Shown piece by piece: positions 34,578 to 46,450 of a stretch of DNA of 64,000 nucleotides. Below the pieces are notes generated by a model. The model worked only from the letters and a program-made list of their open reading frames with translations, did no database searches and was not told the origin of the DNA. Each line of letters opens with the position of its first letter. Positions within the stretch are counted from its first letter, which is position 1. Both the position numbers and the translations under genes were made by a program. The stretch comes from Shinisaurus crocodilurus (lineage: Eukaryota > Chordata > Lepidosauria > Squamata > Shinisauridae): NCBI GenBank assembly GCA_021292165.1, contig CM037879.1:260903921-260967920 (forward strand), given 5' to 3'.

Positions 34578-35035
34578 CTTGTTAATTGCTGTAAACCGCC
34601 CAGAGAGCTTCGGCTATTAGGCGGTATAAAAATGAAATAAATAAATAAATAACTGAAAAGCCACAAAGGCCCTCTATGGTAGCACAGCTTTTGCATGGCT
34701 CCAGAACATCAAAAGGGAAGGAGCAAGATGAATATCCTTAAGGTGCCACCACTGTTCCAAATCCCACCCCTTGTAGTTTTGATGGTGTGGACACCTGGAC
34801 ATCTGAGGAAGATCTTTGTGTGTGGGGAAGTTCATATGGGAGAAGGCACACCTTCAACTATCCTGGACCCAGTTAGGGTTGTAAAGGTTAAAAGCAGCAC
34901 TTTGCATTGGTTCTGGAAATTCACTGGTAGCCAATACATTAGCAACTGAATTCCACACCAGCTGTAGTTGCCGGATGCAATTAAAAAGCAGCCCCATGTA
35001 GTCATATCAGTCTAATCTAGATGTTACTTGGGCAT
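34578..35035. mobile_element. CR1/L2-like LINE tail (+) followed by a second fragment (-)
   Basis: 34578-34655 is a plus-strand 3' end (GTAAACCGCCCAGAGAGCTT; GGCGGTATAAAAATGAAATA, then AAATA repeats). 34660-35035 is a minus-strand coding-side fragment (GGTTCTGGAAATTCACTGGT; CACACCAGCTGTAGTTGCCG). Confidence 0.65.
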
Positions 35036-35078
35036 ACATTTTTGTGTTTTGGTTGTTCTTCTTGAGGAAACCAAAGAA

Positions 35079-35164
35079 TTGCCATATACTACTACTACCA
35101 TCGCCACTACCACCCAGTTGCCATGTACTACTACTAGCACCATCGCCACTACCACCCAGTTGCC
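35079..35164. repeat. ~40-bp minisatellite, 2 units
   Basis: CATCGCCACTACCACCCAGT occurs twice, spaced with TGCCATGTACTACTACTAGC. Units are 39-42 bp. Confidence 0.75.
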
Positions 35165-35169
35165 TAAAG

Positions 35170-35760
35170 CAGCCTCCCCCAACTTAGTACCCTCCAGATG
35201 TGTTTTAGGCATGTGCAAATCAGCAAAACTTGCGCTCACCCAAGTTCTCTAAATTCCATCTCAAAGCTTGTTCTGATTCAAGTCCGTATCAGATTGCGAG
35301 CTGTGTTTTTTTTTCTTTTCCTTTTCACATGAAAATCCATGCAGATTTTCAGATGTGCGCATGTGAGTGAGTGGAAGATTCTGGGAAGCACAGGGAGGCA
35401 GCAGCTCCCATGACAGACCCAAATGTATGCATCAACTGTGCGCATGTTTGCAATGTACGCGTTCTTCTCCCATTGACTCAAGCATATTTGTGCACATTTT
35501 TCAAAAGTACTCATGCTGTTCAACACATTTGGGGTGGTGGTGGTCCGCGAATCACATTACAAGCTTGGAAATATACGGACTTCGACAGCCAATTGCATCC
35601 AAGTCCTTGTCCAGTCTGGAAAGTGCCAACTGGGTAAATCCTCATCAAAAGCGAACTGAAACAAATTGCTCATACATCCCTAGTTGGACTACAGCTCCCA
35701 ACGTCCCCAGCCAGCATAGAGGGCACCAGGTTTGGGAAGGCTGGCCTACTGGGAATTTCA
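35170..35760. mobile_element. Family B MITE split by a nested element
   Basis: Left arm 35170-35205 (CCAACTTAGTACCCTCCAGA) and right part about 35682-35757 (GGACTACAGCTCCCAACGTC to GAGGGCACCAGGTTTGGGAA). The 35206-35681 interval is a separate insertion: excising it joins GATGTGTT to GGACTACAGC, as in intact family members. Confidence 0.75.
35206..35681. mobile_element. Nested DNA element with TAGGSATGT-type inverted ends
   Basis: Begins TTAGGCATGTGCAAATCAGC and ends GCTCATACATCCCTA, whose reverse complement is TAGGGATGTATGAGC. The short imperfect termini, about 476-bp length and position inside a MITE mark it as a non-autonomous DNA transposon. The superfamily is not resolved. A similar right end (CACATCCCTGGTGG) occurs near 58970. 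Confidence 0.6.
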
Positions 35761-36624
35761 TCAGTGCTCTTCCTCACAGCTGACAGTTGCACAGGAGAAG
35801 CCTACAGCAGGAGAAAACCTAGTGCAGCACAGCAGCACAAACACAGTACTTGTTCATCAGCACAAGCAAAAGAAAAAGCTCAGTCTGTGTTACAATGCAT
35901 GCCCCTATTTTCCTTTTTATGCATTAAAATTCACCGAGTAAGTGAATTCATCAATTGCAACAAAACAAAACAAAAAGAAGAAGAAGACTCTGTGTATGGA
36001 CATGTGTTATTCAGGCATTTCTTCCCAGTAAATTTAAATGTACCATGGTGCTCCAGGAATGTGTTTTGATTGACAAACCTTTGAAACTCTGCACCGTATA
36101 AAGGATCCTACAAAACTAGACATATCTGTGATTAATAAAGTAGCAAGTACATCAGTGAAGCTCCCCTTATTTCAAATCCTGTCTAAAGATACAAACATAC
36201 TGCCATTCTAACTGAGCACTAATTAGTGGAAGGAAATAAATTGCTCATTAGCACGAAAGTGATAAAAATTATCTTCTTCCATCACTGAACAATAATACAG
36301 TGAAAGCACCAGAAGTGTATTTTGCATTTGAGTCATTCCTGATGCCCTAACGTTTTGCATTAGAAATGGGACATTCTGTGTTTGAATAACAACTCAACCC
36401 CTGCACTTCTTTTTAAAGACAGTGTATGTAGATGCAAAATACACTAGAATACGGTATTTTCTTTGAAGGCTGGCACAGTGGAATGATAGTTTGCATGCTC
36501 AGGACACAATTTCTCCATTTCAAATTCAGATACCCTCACTCATTCTGGGGGAAGGCGGTGTCAGAAAAAGATACTGTAATGTGAGATATCACAATGAAAT
36601 GTGGTGTGTATATTTAGCACATAA

Positions 36625-36990
36625 TAAGAACATAAAAAGAACCCTACTGAATTAGACCAAAGGCCTATTGAGTCCAGCATTCTGTTCACACAGTGGCCAA
36701 ATAGATGTCCCAATGGGAACTCACAAGTAGGACATGAATGCACTACCACCCTCCCACCCATGTTCCCCAGCAACTGGTATACAGAGGTTTACTGTCCATG
36801 ATACTGGAGGTAGCATGATTAGTAGCCATTGACAGTCATATCCTCCATGAGTTTGTGTAATCCCCTTTAAAACCATCCAAGTTGGTGGCCATCACTACAT
36901 CTTGTAGGAGCAAATTCCATCATTTAACAATGTGCTGTGTGAAGAAGTAATTATCCATTTTAAGTTCAAATACCAGCTTGACCTCCAAAG
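36625..36990 (-). mobile_element. LINE 3' end (39490 type), minus
   Basis: Minus-strand copy. GACCAAAGGCCTATTGAGTC and TTCCCCAGCAACTGGTATAC are the UTR. CATCCAAGTTGGTGGCCATC and CTGTGTGAAGAAGTAATTAT cover the coding end. Confidence 0.75.
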
Positions 36991-37483
36991 ATGAAGAATA
37001 TACAGTAATCTCTTCAAAGGTGTGCCCAACACTATGATTTACTGGCTATTATTGGACCTGAGAATTTATATTTGGGACATCACAGACATCTATTTTAGTT
37101 TTTCTAACTTCTGTCTAAAAGTCGTCCCCCCTGGTTATTTTCATCCTTGCCTGCAAGGACCACTGGCAGATGAAAGTGTCACTGAAGTTATTTTTAGAGG
37201 TACACAAGACACATCTGAGGGCTCTGACACATTACAGCATGCTATTTTTACCTGTCTTGTAGAACATTACTGTCTTCTCTTGCAGAATTTCAGAGAAAGC
37301 TAACGGAGAGGTCCTGAACTTGAACCGCCTTCCTAATAATCAAAATGTACCCCACAGATCTTCTTTCCCTCTATCAGTAAGCCTCTGCCTTTGATAGTGA
37401 CATAGTACAATGACCGCATGCATTTCCCAGAGCTCTGTACTGTTCTGGGAACAGCATGTCTTCAGTTTCCAACCAACTACTAG

Positions 37484-37538
37484 AAGGTCTAAGAAGGCAT
37501 CGTGCCAGTCTAGATTGCATGATGCCTTCTTAGACCTT
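37484..37538. ncRNA. Candidate pre-miRNA-like hairpin
   Basis: 22-nt arms 37484-37505 and 37517-37538 pair at 21 of 22 positions around an 11-nt loop (CAGTCTAGATT). After a small bulge the stem extends into ACTAG/CTAGT (37478-37482 and 37543-37547). No second copy was noticed. The size fits a miRNA precursor, but only shape supports this; a tiny inverted duplication is equally possible. Confidence 0.35.
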
Positions 37539-37994
37539 AGAACTAGTGCAAACCTTATCTTATTGCTTGGCAGCTGGCAGCCTTTGGAATGTGGAGAACT
37601 TGCATCTGGTCTGCTAAAATCCTCCCATCTTTACTCTGCCTAACTTTCCTCACTGCTACTAGCTGAGGAGGTCTAAGATGGGGAACAGGAAGGGTGGGCA
37701 TACCAGCAACCAAATATACCTATCTTGCTTTTAGGCAATGGCCCTAATATATCTCCAGGGCATTCTCATAACCCAAACTTTCCAAAATTAAGGTACTGTG
37801 ATAGTAGAAGCCAGGCAGCCTGGGAAAGGAGAGGATGAAGATTATGTCACCACCTAATAGTTTGTAAATCTCTGATCTACCCTGTGTTGAGAGAAGGACT
37901 AAAAATATGCCTTGGAAAAACTAAGATACCATGGTGGATCCACCCACCATTCTATGCCCCATGCCAAATTATTTCCCCACTTTTTCTGCCAGTA

Positions 37995-38152
37995 TGCAGG
38001 CAGTGACATCATTCCGAGGAGGAAAGCTAAGCAGGGTCAGGCCTGGTTATTACTTGGATGGGAGACCCCTCCTCTAGTTTCCTGCATTGAGCAGGGGGTT
38101 GGACTCGATGGCCTTGTAGGCCCCTTCCAACTCTATGGTTTATGAATCTATA
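37995..38152 (+). repeat. 5S-rRNA-derived SINE with CR1-like tail, copy 3
   Basis: Plus strand. GGAAAGCTAAGCAGGGTCAG and CTGGTTATTACTTGGATGGG match 5S rRNA. The linker and the CR1-like tail follow, to CTATGGTTTATGAATCTAT. The 5' third of the 5S head is missing or unrecognisable before about 38015. Confidence 0.85.
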
Positions 38153-38929
38153 CCAAGACTCCCTTACGCTGCTCATGTCATGGCTGACAGGCACTGCAGC
38201 ATCACAGAAGCATCACCATTGAAAGCATCCCCCACCTAAGCCCTGATTGCCAAAGGGGAGGTTAGGAGGTAATATTAACTGGGCTATCCTGCCGTTGCAA
38301 GGAGGATGCCTGCCCCTTCATCTGGATCATGAATATATGTCTTTTTCAGTGCAAGAGTGAAATCTGCCTCCAGTTTGGATCTAGGAGGGAAAAAACCTGT
38401 CCCCCAGATATCAAAAGTTTGAGAAACACTGTAGATGGGTTAGAAAAGGGTTTGTTGTTGCTGCTGCTGATTTGTATGGCCGGTGGTAACTGCAGTGCTG
38501 ACAGCCTCGGGGATCCATTTCTTTCTAGATTCCTAGCTGATTACAATGACATAAGTACCCACTTCAAATGAATGAAAATAGGAACATATTTTCAAGGCTC
38601 AGATAAAAATGCCAAGACTGTGTTGTGCAGAGTGGGAGTAGGAATACAATTAATACAGGTAATGGTAGAAGAGTGAAGGAGAAAAATGAATTAAAAAGGC
38701 ATTCTGAGATATCTCCTAAACCCTGGGAAATATGCTGGCTGAAGGTTTTTCATGGATGAATGCAATTATGATTGAGGTGGTGTTACGGAGGCATATAACT
38801 GGAATGTCAGCACAGAAGAACACATTATGAAAAGGATGGTTAAGGAGACAGCAAAACATTATTTTCTCTTTGCACACATGGCAAACTGCTCACACATTTA
38901 AATGCGCTAAAACGGGAGATTAAAAAATG

Positions 38930-39244
38930 GTGAATAATATAAAAGCAAGGGCAATACTGTTTCCCTTCTTCTGCACACCAGAAGGTTGGGGCACAGCCAG
39001 CTCCTGGACACACCGGCTGCGTGTGCTTCGCTCCTCCTTTGCCTTCCCCACACGGACTCAGGACTCAGCTAGCTTCTCAAAGCGCTGGTTGAGTGCGAAG
39101 GGACTGAGTGCTCAGTCGCTCTCCTACCCTCTCCATTTTGAGGGGTGGGGCTTCAGGGAGGGGCCTCTCCTGAGGCCCTGCAGGCTAGATGAGCTGGCCT
39201 GGCAAGCCAAATACGACCCATGGGCTGGAGGTTCCCCATCCCTG
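38930..39244. mobile_element. hAT-like element, right end preserved
   Basis: Ends TGGAGGTTCCCCATCCCTG, the reverse complement of the CAGGGATGGGGAACCT hAT end, preceded by AAATACGACCCATGGGCTGG. The left end could not be placed; 38930 is a guess. Confidence 0.5.
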
Positions 39245-39329
39245 ATGTTGCTGTTTGTTCCTTTTATGATAGTTGTCATATTTTTCAAGTATCCAGTTAG
39301 TCAGGAATTCTAGTCTGGGGTCCAAAGGG

Positions 39330-39356
39330 ATGTGTGTGTGTGTGTGTGTGTGTGTG
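39330..39356. repeat. (TG)n microsatellite
   Basis: About 13 TG units. Confidence 0.9.
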
Positions 39357-39489
39357 ATGGAGAACAATGTATGCAGCTCATGCTAGCTTTCACAGAAATA
39401 GTTCCTAAAGAGACAAGCCACTATTCAGTTTCAATGCCAGCTTAAGCAGTGGTAACGATTCCATCAAAGCAATAAAAGAAGTTCTACTT

Positions 39490-39950
39490 GCACATGTACA
39501 AAATTATGCATGGTGTGGAGAAAGTGGACAGGGAGACATTTTTCTCCCTCTCTCCTAATACTAGAACCTGGGGTCATGCCATGAAGCTGATTGGAGAGAG
39601 ATTCAGGACAGTTATAAGGAAGTCCTTCTTCACACAGCGCATAGTTAAACTATGGAATTCACTTCCACAAGGTGTAGTGATGGCCACCAATTTGGATGGC
39701 TTTAAAAGGGGATTGGACAAATTCATGGAGGAGAAGGCTATCAATGGCTGCTAGTCCTGATGGCTACATGTGTCCTCCAGTATCAGAGGCAGTATGCCTA
39801 TGTACTCCAGTTGCTGGGGAACATGGGCAGGAAGGTGCTGTTGCACTCATGTCCTGCTTGTGGGATCCTTTGGGCAGCTGGTTGGTCACTGTGTGAACAG
39901 AATGCTGGACTAGATGGACCCTTAGTCTGATCCAACATGGCTCTTCTTAT
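39490..39950 (+). mobile_element. LINE 3' end with readable C-terminal frame
   Basis: A frame from 39488 to 39754 reads MYKIMHGVEKVDRETFFSLS, GHAMKLIGERFRTVIRKSFF, TQRIVKLWNSLPQGVVMATN, LDGFKRGLDKFMEEKAINGC, then stop. A ~200-bp 3' UTR ends GGCTCTTCTTATGTTC. This is the typical end of an abundant reptile LINE. Minus copies: 36625-36990, 47770-47885, 60093-60345. Confidence 0.78.
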
Positions 39951-41767
39951 GTTCACTTGTCCATTTAGTATATTTTACCTTAGTCCTAATGTGTAAAATT
40001 TCCTTCTGTTCCCTGTTGGTATTGCAATTGTCCCTTAAGACATATCTGCATGGAAACCTATTGTGTAGTGCTTTTCACCATTCCTGGTGAGCTGTACCAA
40101 CTGTGATCTTCAGCATCAGTTGGCCCAGTGATTGGCTTCGGAGCATCTAACCCTAGATTAATGGCAAAGCTTCAGGAGGTGTGGACCTGGTCAGCGCTTG
40201 GAATGGAGGCTCACTGAATGAGATGTATTCCAGTCCCCATAAACCTGCGTGGCACCCATGTTGTTAGTGCTACTTCACATATGATTAATTTCCTACACAG
40301 AAGTCACCTATGCATAGGAATGTGCGTGGAACCTAGCCATATGTCATTTGGAGCACGAATACCATGAAGTGCGCATGTGTAAGACATTCACATTTGGTGA
40401 ACTGCAATTAAATGCAGTTCATTCTCAATCCTGGATGCACTTGGCATTCTGCTTCTCTCTTGTCACTCTGGCTAGAATCCCCCATCTGTTATTAGCCCTT
40501 CCAGGCCTTCCTAAAACATTGGCCTCTTCCTTTGCTCCCCTCCGCCCAGCATGCCACATTCTCAAGCAGCCAAAACATAGTCACTCCAGGTAAAGTAGCC
40601 CCCATTTGCAGGCTACTACTTTTTAATTTACTGCCTAGATGGCCACCTAGTATCACCTAATACCATGCTCAGCTCTGCCTACAAGAGATGCTTTTGCTCT
40701 TTCGGCTTTAGAGACATAGGGAGGGCGGGAGCAGCTCTGTATTTTGGGGGAGAGTTTTGTGGTGTGTTAGTTTGTTAATTTAAATTGGTACAGTGCTTGT
40801 GTTTGATAAGTACATTGGTGCTTTCATTTTATTGTGAGAGGATGAAATAGCTCACTTGAAAAGAAGATCCATAAAGTGAGATGCATGACTACAATAAAGG
40901 AAGCAACATTAACAATGCTTAACACACACGTACAGCACTATACATCTTGAGAGCAATTAACAACAATTACAGAATTAATCTCTGTGATACAATAGTGAAG
41001 TAGGTAGATTGTAAAGTGGCTAAATCATTCTATTCTATCCCTACTTCCACCTCTCCCCATTTTTTTCTTTTTATAGCTTACAAAAACAGAAGCACTGAGC
41101 TAAAAAAAACCCACCAAAAAACATGAGACAGTTTGCACGTGTGATGGTAAAAACTTCTTTTGATTCTTTCACACAGTATGTGTGCCATATGTGAATGTTA
41201 GAAAGCAGAAGGGATGAAATGAAAACACAAGGAGGATCGCTTGCAATTAATTACCATTCCTAACATAAGGGAGCCATTTGTAAATCAAATGTGCGTTCTA
41301 GCCGATGCTTTAGCATTTAGTTTTGGAGATTGATTCAAAGGAGGAAAAATGGTTTTAAGTGACACATGTGAAAATGCCCAGAGCACAGTGAAAGTTATGC
41401 AATGTGCTAACTGGCATGAAGGATGTGCTACCAGCTTTCTAAACCAGTGGACAAATTAGACAATATGTAGAAATGCATGATTACATTTCACGTATCTTGG
41501 TGTGAGCATTTTACTTTTTGTTGTTGTTAAACAGCAGCAGGTGGGGAAGCATTTAGGATCAGGACCACAGAATGGAGGGGATTAACTCCCCCCACCAACA
41601 ATCCCAATGAAAATAACCCCTGCTATTGGTAACAATATTGTAGAAACTCTATTGGTGCCAAAAGCAGCTTCCTTTCTACAGCAGGTATGGGGTAGTTCTT
41701 CATATGAGAAATCTAGACATTGAAAACAATCTAAGAAAAGCCATAACTGAAGCCCGCAAGATTGCAC

Positions 41768-41872
41768 ACAGCTGAATAGTCATACTTATAGACTTACTGA
41801 AATAAATGAGACTTAAGTTAGTCATGACTAACAAGTCTCATAGATGTCAATGGATCTAAGTAAGACTAAATC
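41768..41872. mobile_element. Family E short MITE
   Basis: ATAGACTTACTGAAATAAAT and GACTAACAAGTCTCATAGAT, then CAATGGATCTAAGTAAGACT. Arms partly complementary. Confidence 0.55.
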
Positions 41873-43650
41873 TGGATCTGAGACACAATTTGCTGAGGTA
41901 TTTACTTGTTCCCTTCCTTCCATGCAAACGCCCTGAAGAAGAGGATATCCCTAAATTTGCCTTTTGCAAATCTAGATGTGGCAAAAACCTGTTGTGGTTG
42001 TTTTAAAATGGGGCAGAGTTAAGTAAAACTAATGCAAATCCAACTGTAGCTAAATCTATGCAAACCTAGATGCAGTCAAAATGAAAGGGGGGAAACAGAT
42101 TTGACTAGGCAGAGGGGAAAATGTATCTATCTTTTCCTTTCAATATCTGGCTGCTATGCTCAGAAACAGTAAATGATATCTAGATTTGCAAAGGCAGATG
42201 AAATCCCCTCCCCCATTTCTTTATACCCAATAGCATTCAGAAAATCCTATCACAGTTGGGTAAATCAAGAAATAAATTTTCTTATGACTTGGTTCTTCCC
42301 CCCCACCCCCCACTAATGTCTAGATAAACCCAGAGGAAGGAACATATCTAATTTCAGCCTGGTGAATTTCAATATGCCCTCAGCTCTAGATTTGTTCATA
42401 AAATAACCCAAGCACAACAGGAAGATTTGCAATATACAATGTTAAAAATATCTCATGAACTTGCATCTTCTAGCTTTTTAGAGCTTGAGTTTGAAACAAA
42501 CATTATTTTAGAGCAATCTTCTTGAAAATAGCACAAAAATGCAATTTTCTTGTAGTAAAATATAAACATGAAAGTGATTTGGGGAGGAATGTAAAACACA
42601 CGGGAGTGAGGTTGCATTTCCAGGCACTGTTATTTTCTTCTGATAATAATACTTTTCTGTCATCAGTACTGCTAACCATAGGAAGCAATATCCACATTCT
42701 TATGCAACAGAAGTAAGGAAAGGATAGCTCTGCTTGGATGTGTACATGTTTGTTTGTCTGTTTTATATTGTAGCAAATGTGCATACTGACAGCAGACGGT
42801 GAGCGTAGATCTAACAATGAAAGAACAAAAACAAGGTGGGGCGGGGTGAAAAGCAGTTGAAAGTTGTCAGACTCTTCTTCCAAATGGTACAGACGGGACT
42901 TGCGACCTACCTGGTAATGATGTCAAGGGTACTATCCAATAGGTAGTACCAGTACCACAGGTACCAGTGGGGCTACAACCCACACGGTAAAGCATGCACA
43001 ATAATTGTGCTTGCTTGGGCAAGGATGGCTATTTCTCCAAGAAATGCAGTTCATGGTTTGAATACTGGGAAAACTGATTTCTCAACTGCAGCAGCGTTTG
43101 CTAGAGCAATGTCACCTAGGCAGATTAGACTGAGACAGCTGTGCAGTCAGCCCAGGTGGAAAACAATGGGGTCAACAAAGGGGCCTGATCAATTTGAAGG
43201 CAACAGCAACATAAGCGGGGGGGGGGGTTGGGGTTGGGGGGGACGGACTACTTTTCTAAACAAGTTATGAGTTTGATTAATCCACCAAGTTCTGTGCAGG
43301 AGAGGCTCAAAGTACTTTAGTGAAGTGGTCTATTAGTTTTAAAAGGTTGCCTCATAAACATTCCTACTGGTGGAATGATTGTGCCGCACTTTAAGTAACT
43401 CCTAGCCACTTGGTCGCGAGATTCCTCATAGCACTTCTTTGTATTCCCTGCTAGAGAATCTATCATAGTCATCTGCTTTTGTTTAAACTTTGGCACTCTC
43501 CTTTATCACTTTTATCCGTTAAAGTAAAGCTCATTCAGCCTCGCTAATGGCAGTCTAAAAGAAACGGGGGGGGGGGGGGGATAGATATAGTTCAACAGTC
43601 AAAACTTTGAGAAATATTGATAATCGGAATAAAATGTTTCTTGAAATATT

Positions 43651-44878
43651 GCAAAAAATAATTAATGAGATGCATTCAAGGGTGACAAAGCCAGAGCGCT
43701 ATCTGCCTTACAACGAAAAGCATTCATTTTGAGTCAATCTTATTTCTTCCTGGCTTTCCACATTTTGCCTAGTATTAGAGGTGTTAAAGGTTTATTTGTC
43801 AATTTAATGCATGGTACTGAGCATACAGGGCAATCTCCCAGGCCAGGGACCATAGGATTGCTTTCTTAATGATCCTATGTGTGTATGTGGGGAATTGCTT
43901 TTTAGATTCTAATGTGTATTAGTACTTCAAAGTGTGTTATGACAATATGTTGTGTTGGGGGTTGGAGTCTCCTGTTCATTCTGCTGAGTGGAGCCCTGGA
44001 CATTTGCCCTTAAGTCTTACCTTGATGGTGCCACTGGATACATTACCCTTGCGGAGGCATCCACTGATATAAAAATATCTTCCACATTATCCTGATCAGG
44101 CCTCCATTCAACAGCAGCCTTTCAGACTCCTGGTGGGGATGAACCTGAGACTCTGAGAATTCCAACAAACCTGTGGTCTACATGCAGTCATCTCAAAGGC
44201 CAATACCCATACACTGTATTATTCCTGCCATGTTTGAATGTATAGAAACAAACAAATGCCTATGTGTACAAAGACGGGAATGGAAAGCTCCGGCAGCACA
44301 GCTATCTTTTTAACCGGATTAATATATATCCACTTTTAATAAGCCCATAACAGGCAGCGCAATCCAATGTGGCTGCCCGCACCCCTCCAAACTTGGGAGC
44401 ATTTCGGGCATCCAATGCAGGGCAGAAGAACGTGGAGGTGAAGGTCGCCTTTGCGCTCCCTCCTGCTCTGCAAAAGACTTAGACAGCCTGGAGCACAAGG
44501 AGGACAGGCTGAGGCACCACCAGGATACTACATATCATGGTGGAGCCTTACTCCTTCCCTCCCCGCCCCCCAGAATGCCCACAAGCTCCGGCTCCAAGGT
44601 CAGTCTTCTGACCTCAGAGCCACAGTCGGCACAGTTCTTTCTGCACCAGCTGTGAGGGCGGAGCAAGGGCACTGCGAGGGCGGAGCAAGGGCACTCCGAG
44701 GTCGGAGACCCAGCTCTGACCTCGGAACGCATTTCCGAGGTCAGAGCTGGGACTCCGACCTCTCCTGTGGCCGGCTAGACTCTGTCTAGCAGCCATTTTA
44801 GCTAACAAATCTTCGTTGTAAGGCAGATAGCGCTCTGGCTTTGTCACCCTTGAATGCATCTCATTAAGTATTTTTTGC
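43651..44878. repeat. 1.23-kb unit bounded by 67-bp inverted repeats
   Basis: Left arm 43651-43717 (GCAAAAAATAATTAATGAGA ... ATCTGCCTTACAACGAA). The right arm 44812-44878 is its reverse complement with a single A/C difference. The middle (~1.1 kb) has unrelated unique sequence plus a Harbinger-like insertion at 44351-44802. No flanking duplication could be defined. Confidence 0.85.
44351..44802. mobile_element. Harbinger-like element, inverted orientation
   Basis: Starts CAGGCAGCGCAATCCAATGT after TAA (44348-44350) and is followed by TAA (44803-44805). Its interior (ATTTCGGGCATCCAATGCAG; CTCCCTCCTGCTCTGCAAAA) is related to the reverse complement of the other copies. It lies inside the inverted-repeat unit 43651-44878. 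A 3-bp duplication is weak proof by itself. Confidence 0.55.
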
Positions 44879-46319
44879 TCTGCTGCATCAGTAGGGTTAC
44901 TACCACATACTTTAGTAATCTCAGCATTAAAGCTTATACTTATTTTATGTGTCGATACAAGTACAGGGAGTCACCATGTATGTTAGAGCTTCTCTTATGT
45001 GAAAAACCTGAAGGAGTAGGACAAACCTCTTTCCTTCCCGAGTGTGATCTAATTTGGATTGAATATTGCAAAAGAACTGTACAGAGTGATTCACTAAGGA
45101 AAAGGGCTACCTGCTGGAATGGATGTTGAACACGGGCTTCTTCACTGGAGTTAAAAGCACCCTTTTTGCTTTGTTCAGTAATTCTAAAATACAAGAACTT
45201 CTGAGGGCACAATCTGCCTTTGAAATAATTTTGAAACGGTATTATCTTTCTTTGCAAGAGGATTACATAAGTTTATAAAGTTACCATAATAAGGCAATGC
45301 TGAAACACACAAAGAACACCATATAATCCAACCTAGCCTAATAACATAGAAGCTTCTTGTCCGTATCTCATCCACTAACGTTTAATTCCTGGGAAAAGGT
45401 ATTTACCTAATTTAATGATACTTGGCAATTTAATATAAAGAGGATGTTGAACCTCAATCCCTGTGCTTTTATTAAATACTGAAGAGAGAAAATAAAATGC
45501 AAGAGATATATTCTAAATCTTTTTAGAAAATAGTTCTAAGATTCTTCAGGGACCTGGGAAAATGCAGAGAAATGGTCTACGTAGAGTATGGTTTTATTAA
45601 AACAACTTTAGTATCAAGAAGTACTTAGAGTGGCACGGCACCTATCAGAATCTTTCACGACTACCTGGCCAAGTCTAGCTTGGAGAGAGAGAAGGTGGGG
45701 AGGGTGTCTCCTTCCAGATGAAGCCTTTATCCTGCAATTGCCCTGCCTCAAACACAGATGTTTACACAGGGCCCAGATGGCATCATCTTCCATTTGTAGC
45801 CCTCCTGTGTTCTCCCGCTGCTGCTTCTGTCTTACCAGAAAAAAAAATCCATTAAGGGGGGGGGGGAGAAACAGAATTGGTGCACAATGCTTTTTGATTT
45901 GTAGAACTAGGAGCCCTCCACCTGGAAGCATCCAGAAAGACCTAAATGAAACCGGAGTTGGGTCTATTCCAGATTCTGGTATCCTAGAAAAACACAGAGT
46001 GGACATCTAAACAATGCAATAGCACATTCACACAAACACAAGAGAACTGATCTCAGTCATAAGGCATTCCATTAAGAATACTTTTCTTTTAGATACTGTA
46101 ACCCCAAAGAGTGTCATGTGGGCTTTTCAGCCTCCCCATTTCACTTAAAGACCCCTCTCGCAAAGGTCAGAGGATCCTCTGGAGCGATTCTCTATAAGGC
46201 CTGAGGAGCTCCTGCCAGAAGGAAAATGGTGACATATACTGCCTGATGTATCTACTTACACAGGCATTTTAATTTGTATAACTTCTCAGCCTGCCTTTGT
46301 AATCGAATTTGGGGTTTTG

Positions 46320-46450
46320 CTTTTTGTTTTGCTGCATTGTATCAGGATTGTTTTATTGTATCAGGATTGTGTATAATTTATTATTTATACTGTACACTGC
46401 TCTGGAATCTCATGTGATGAAGGGTAGCATAGAAATGTTTTAAGTAAGTA
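46320..46450 (+). mobile_element. CR1/L2-like LINE 3' tail
   Basis: TATTTATACTGTACACTGCT, CTGGAATCTCATGTGATGAA, ATAGAAATGTTTTAAGTAAG. Confidence 0.55.
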
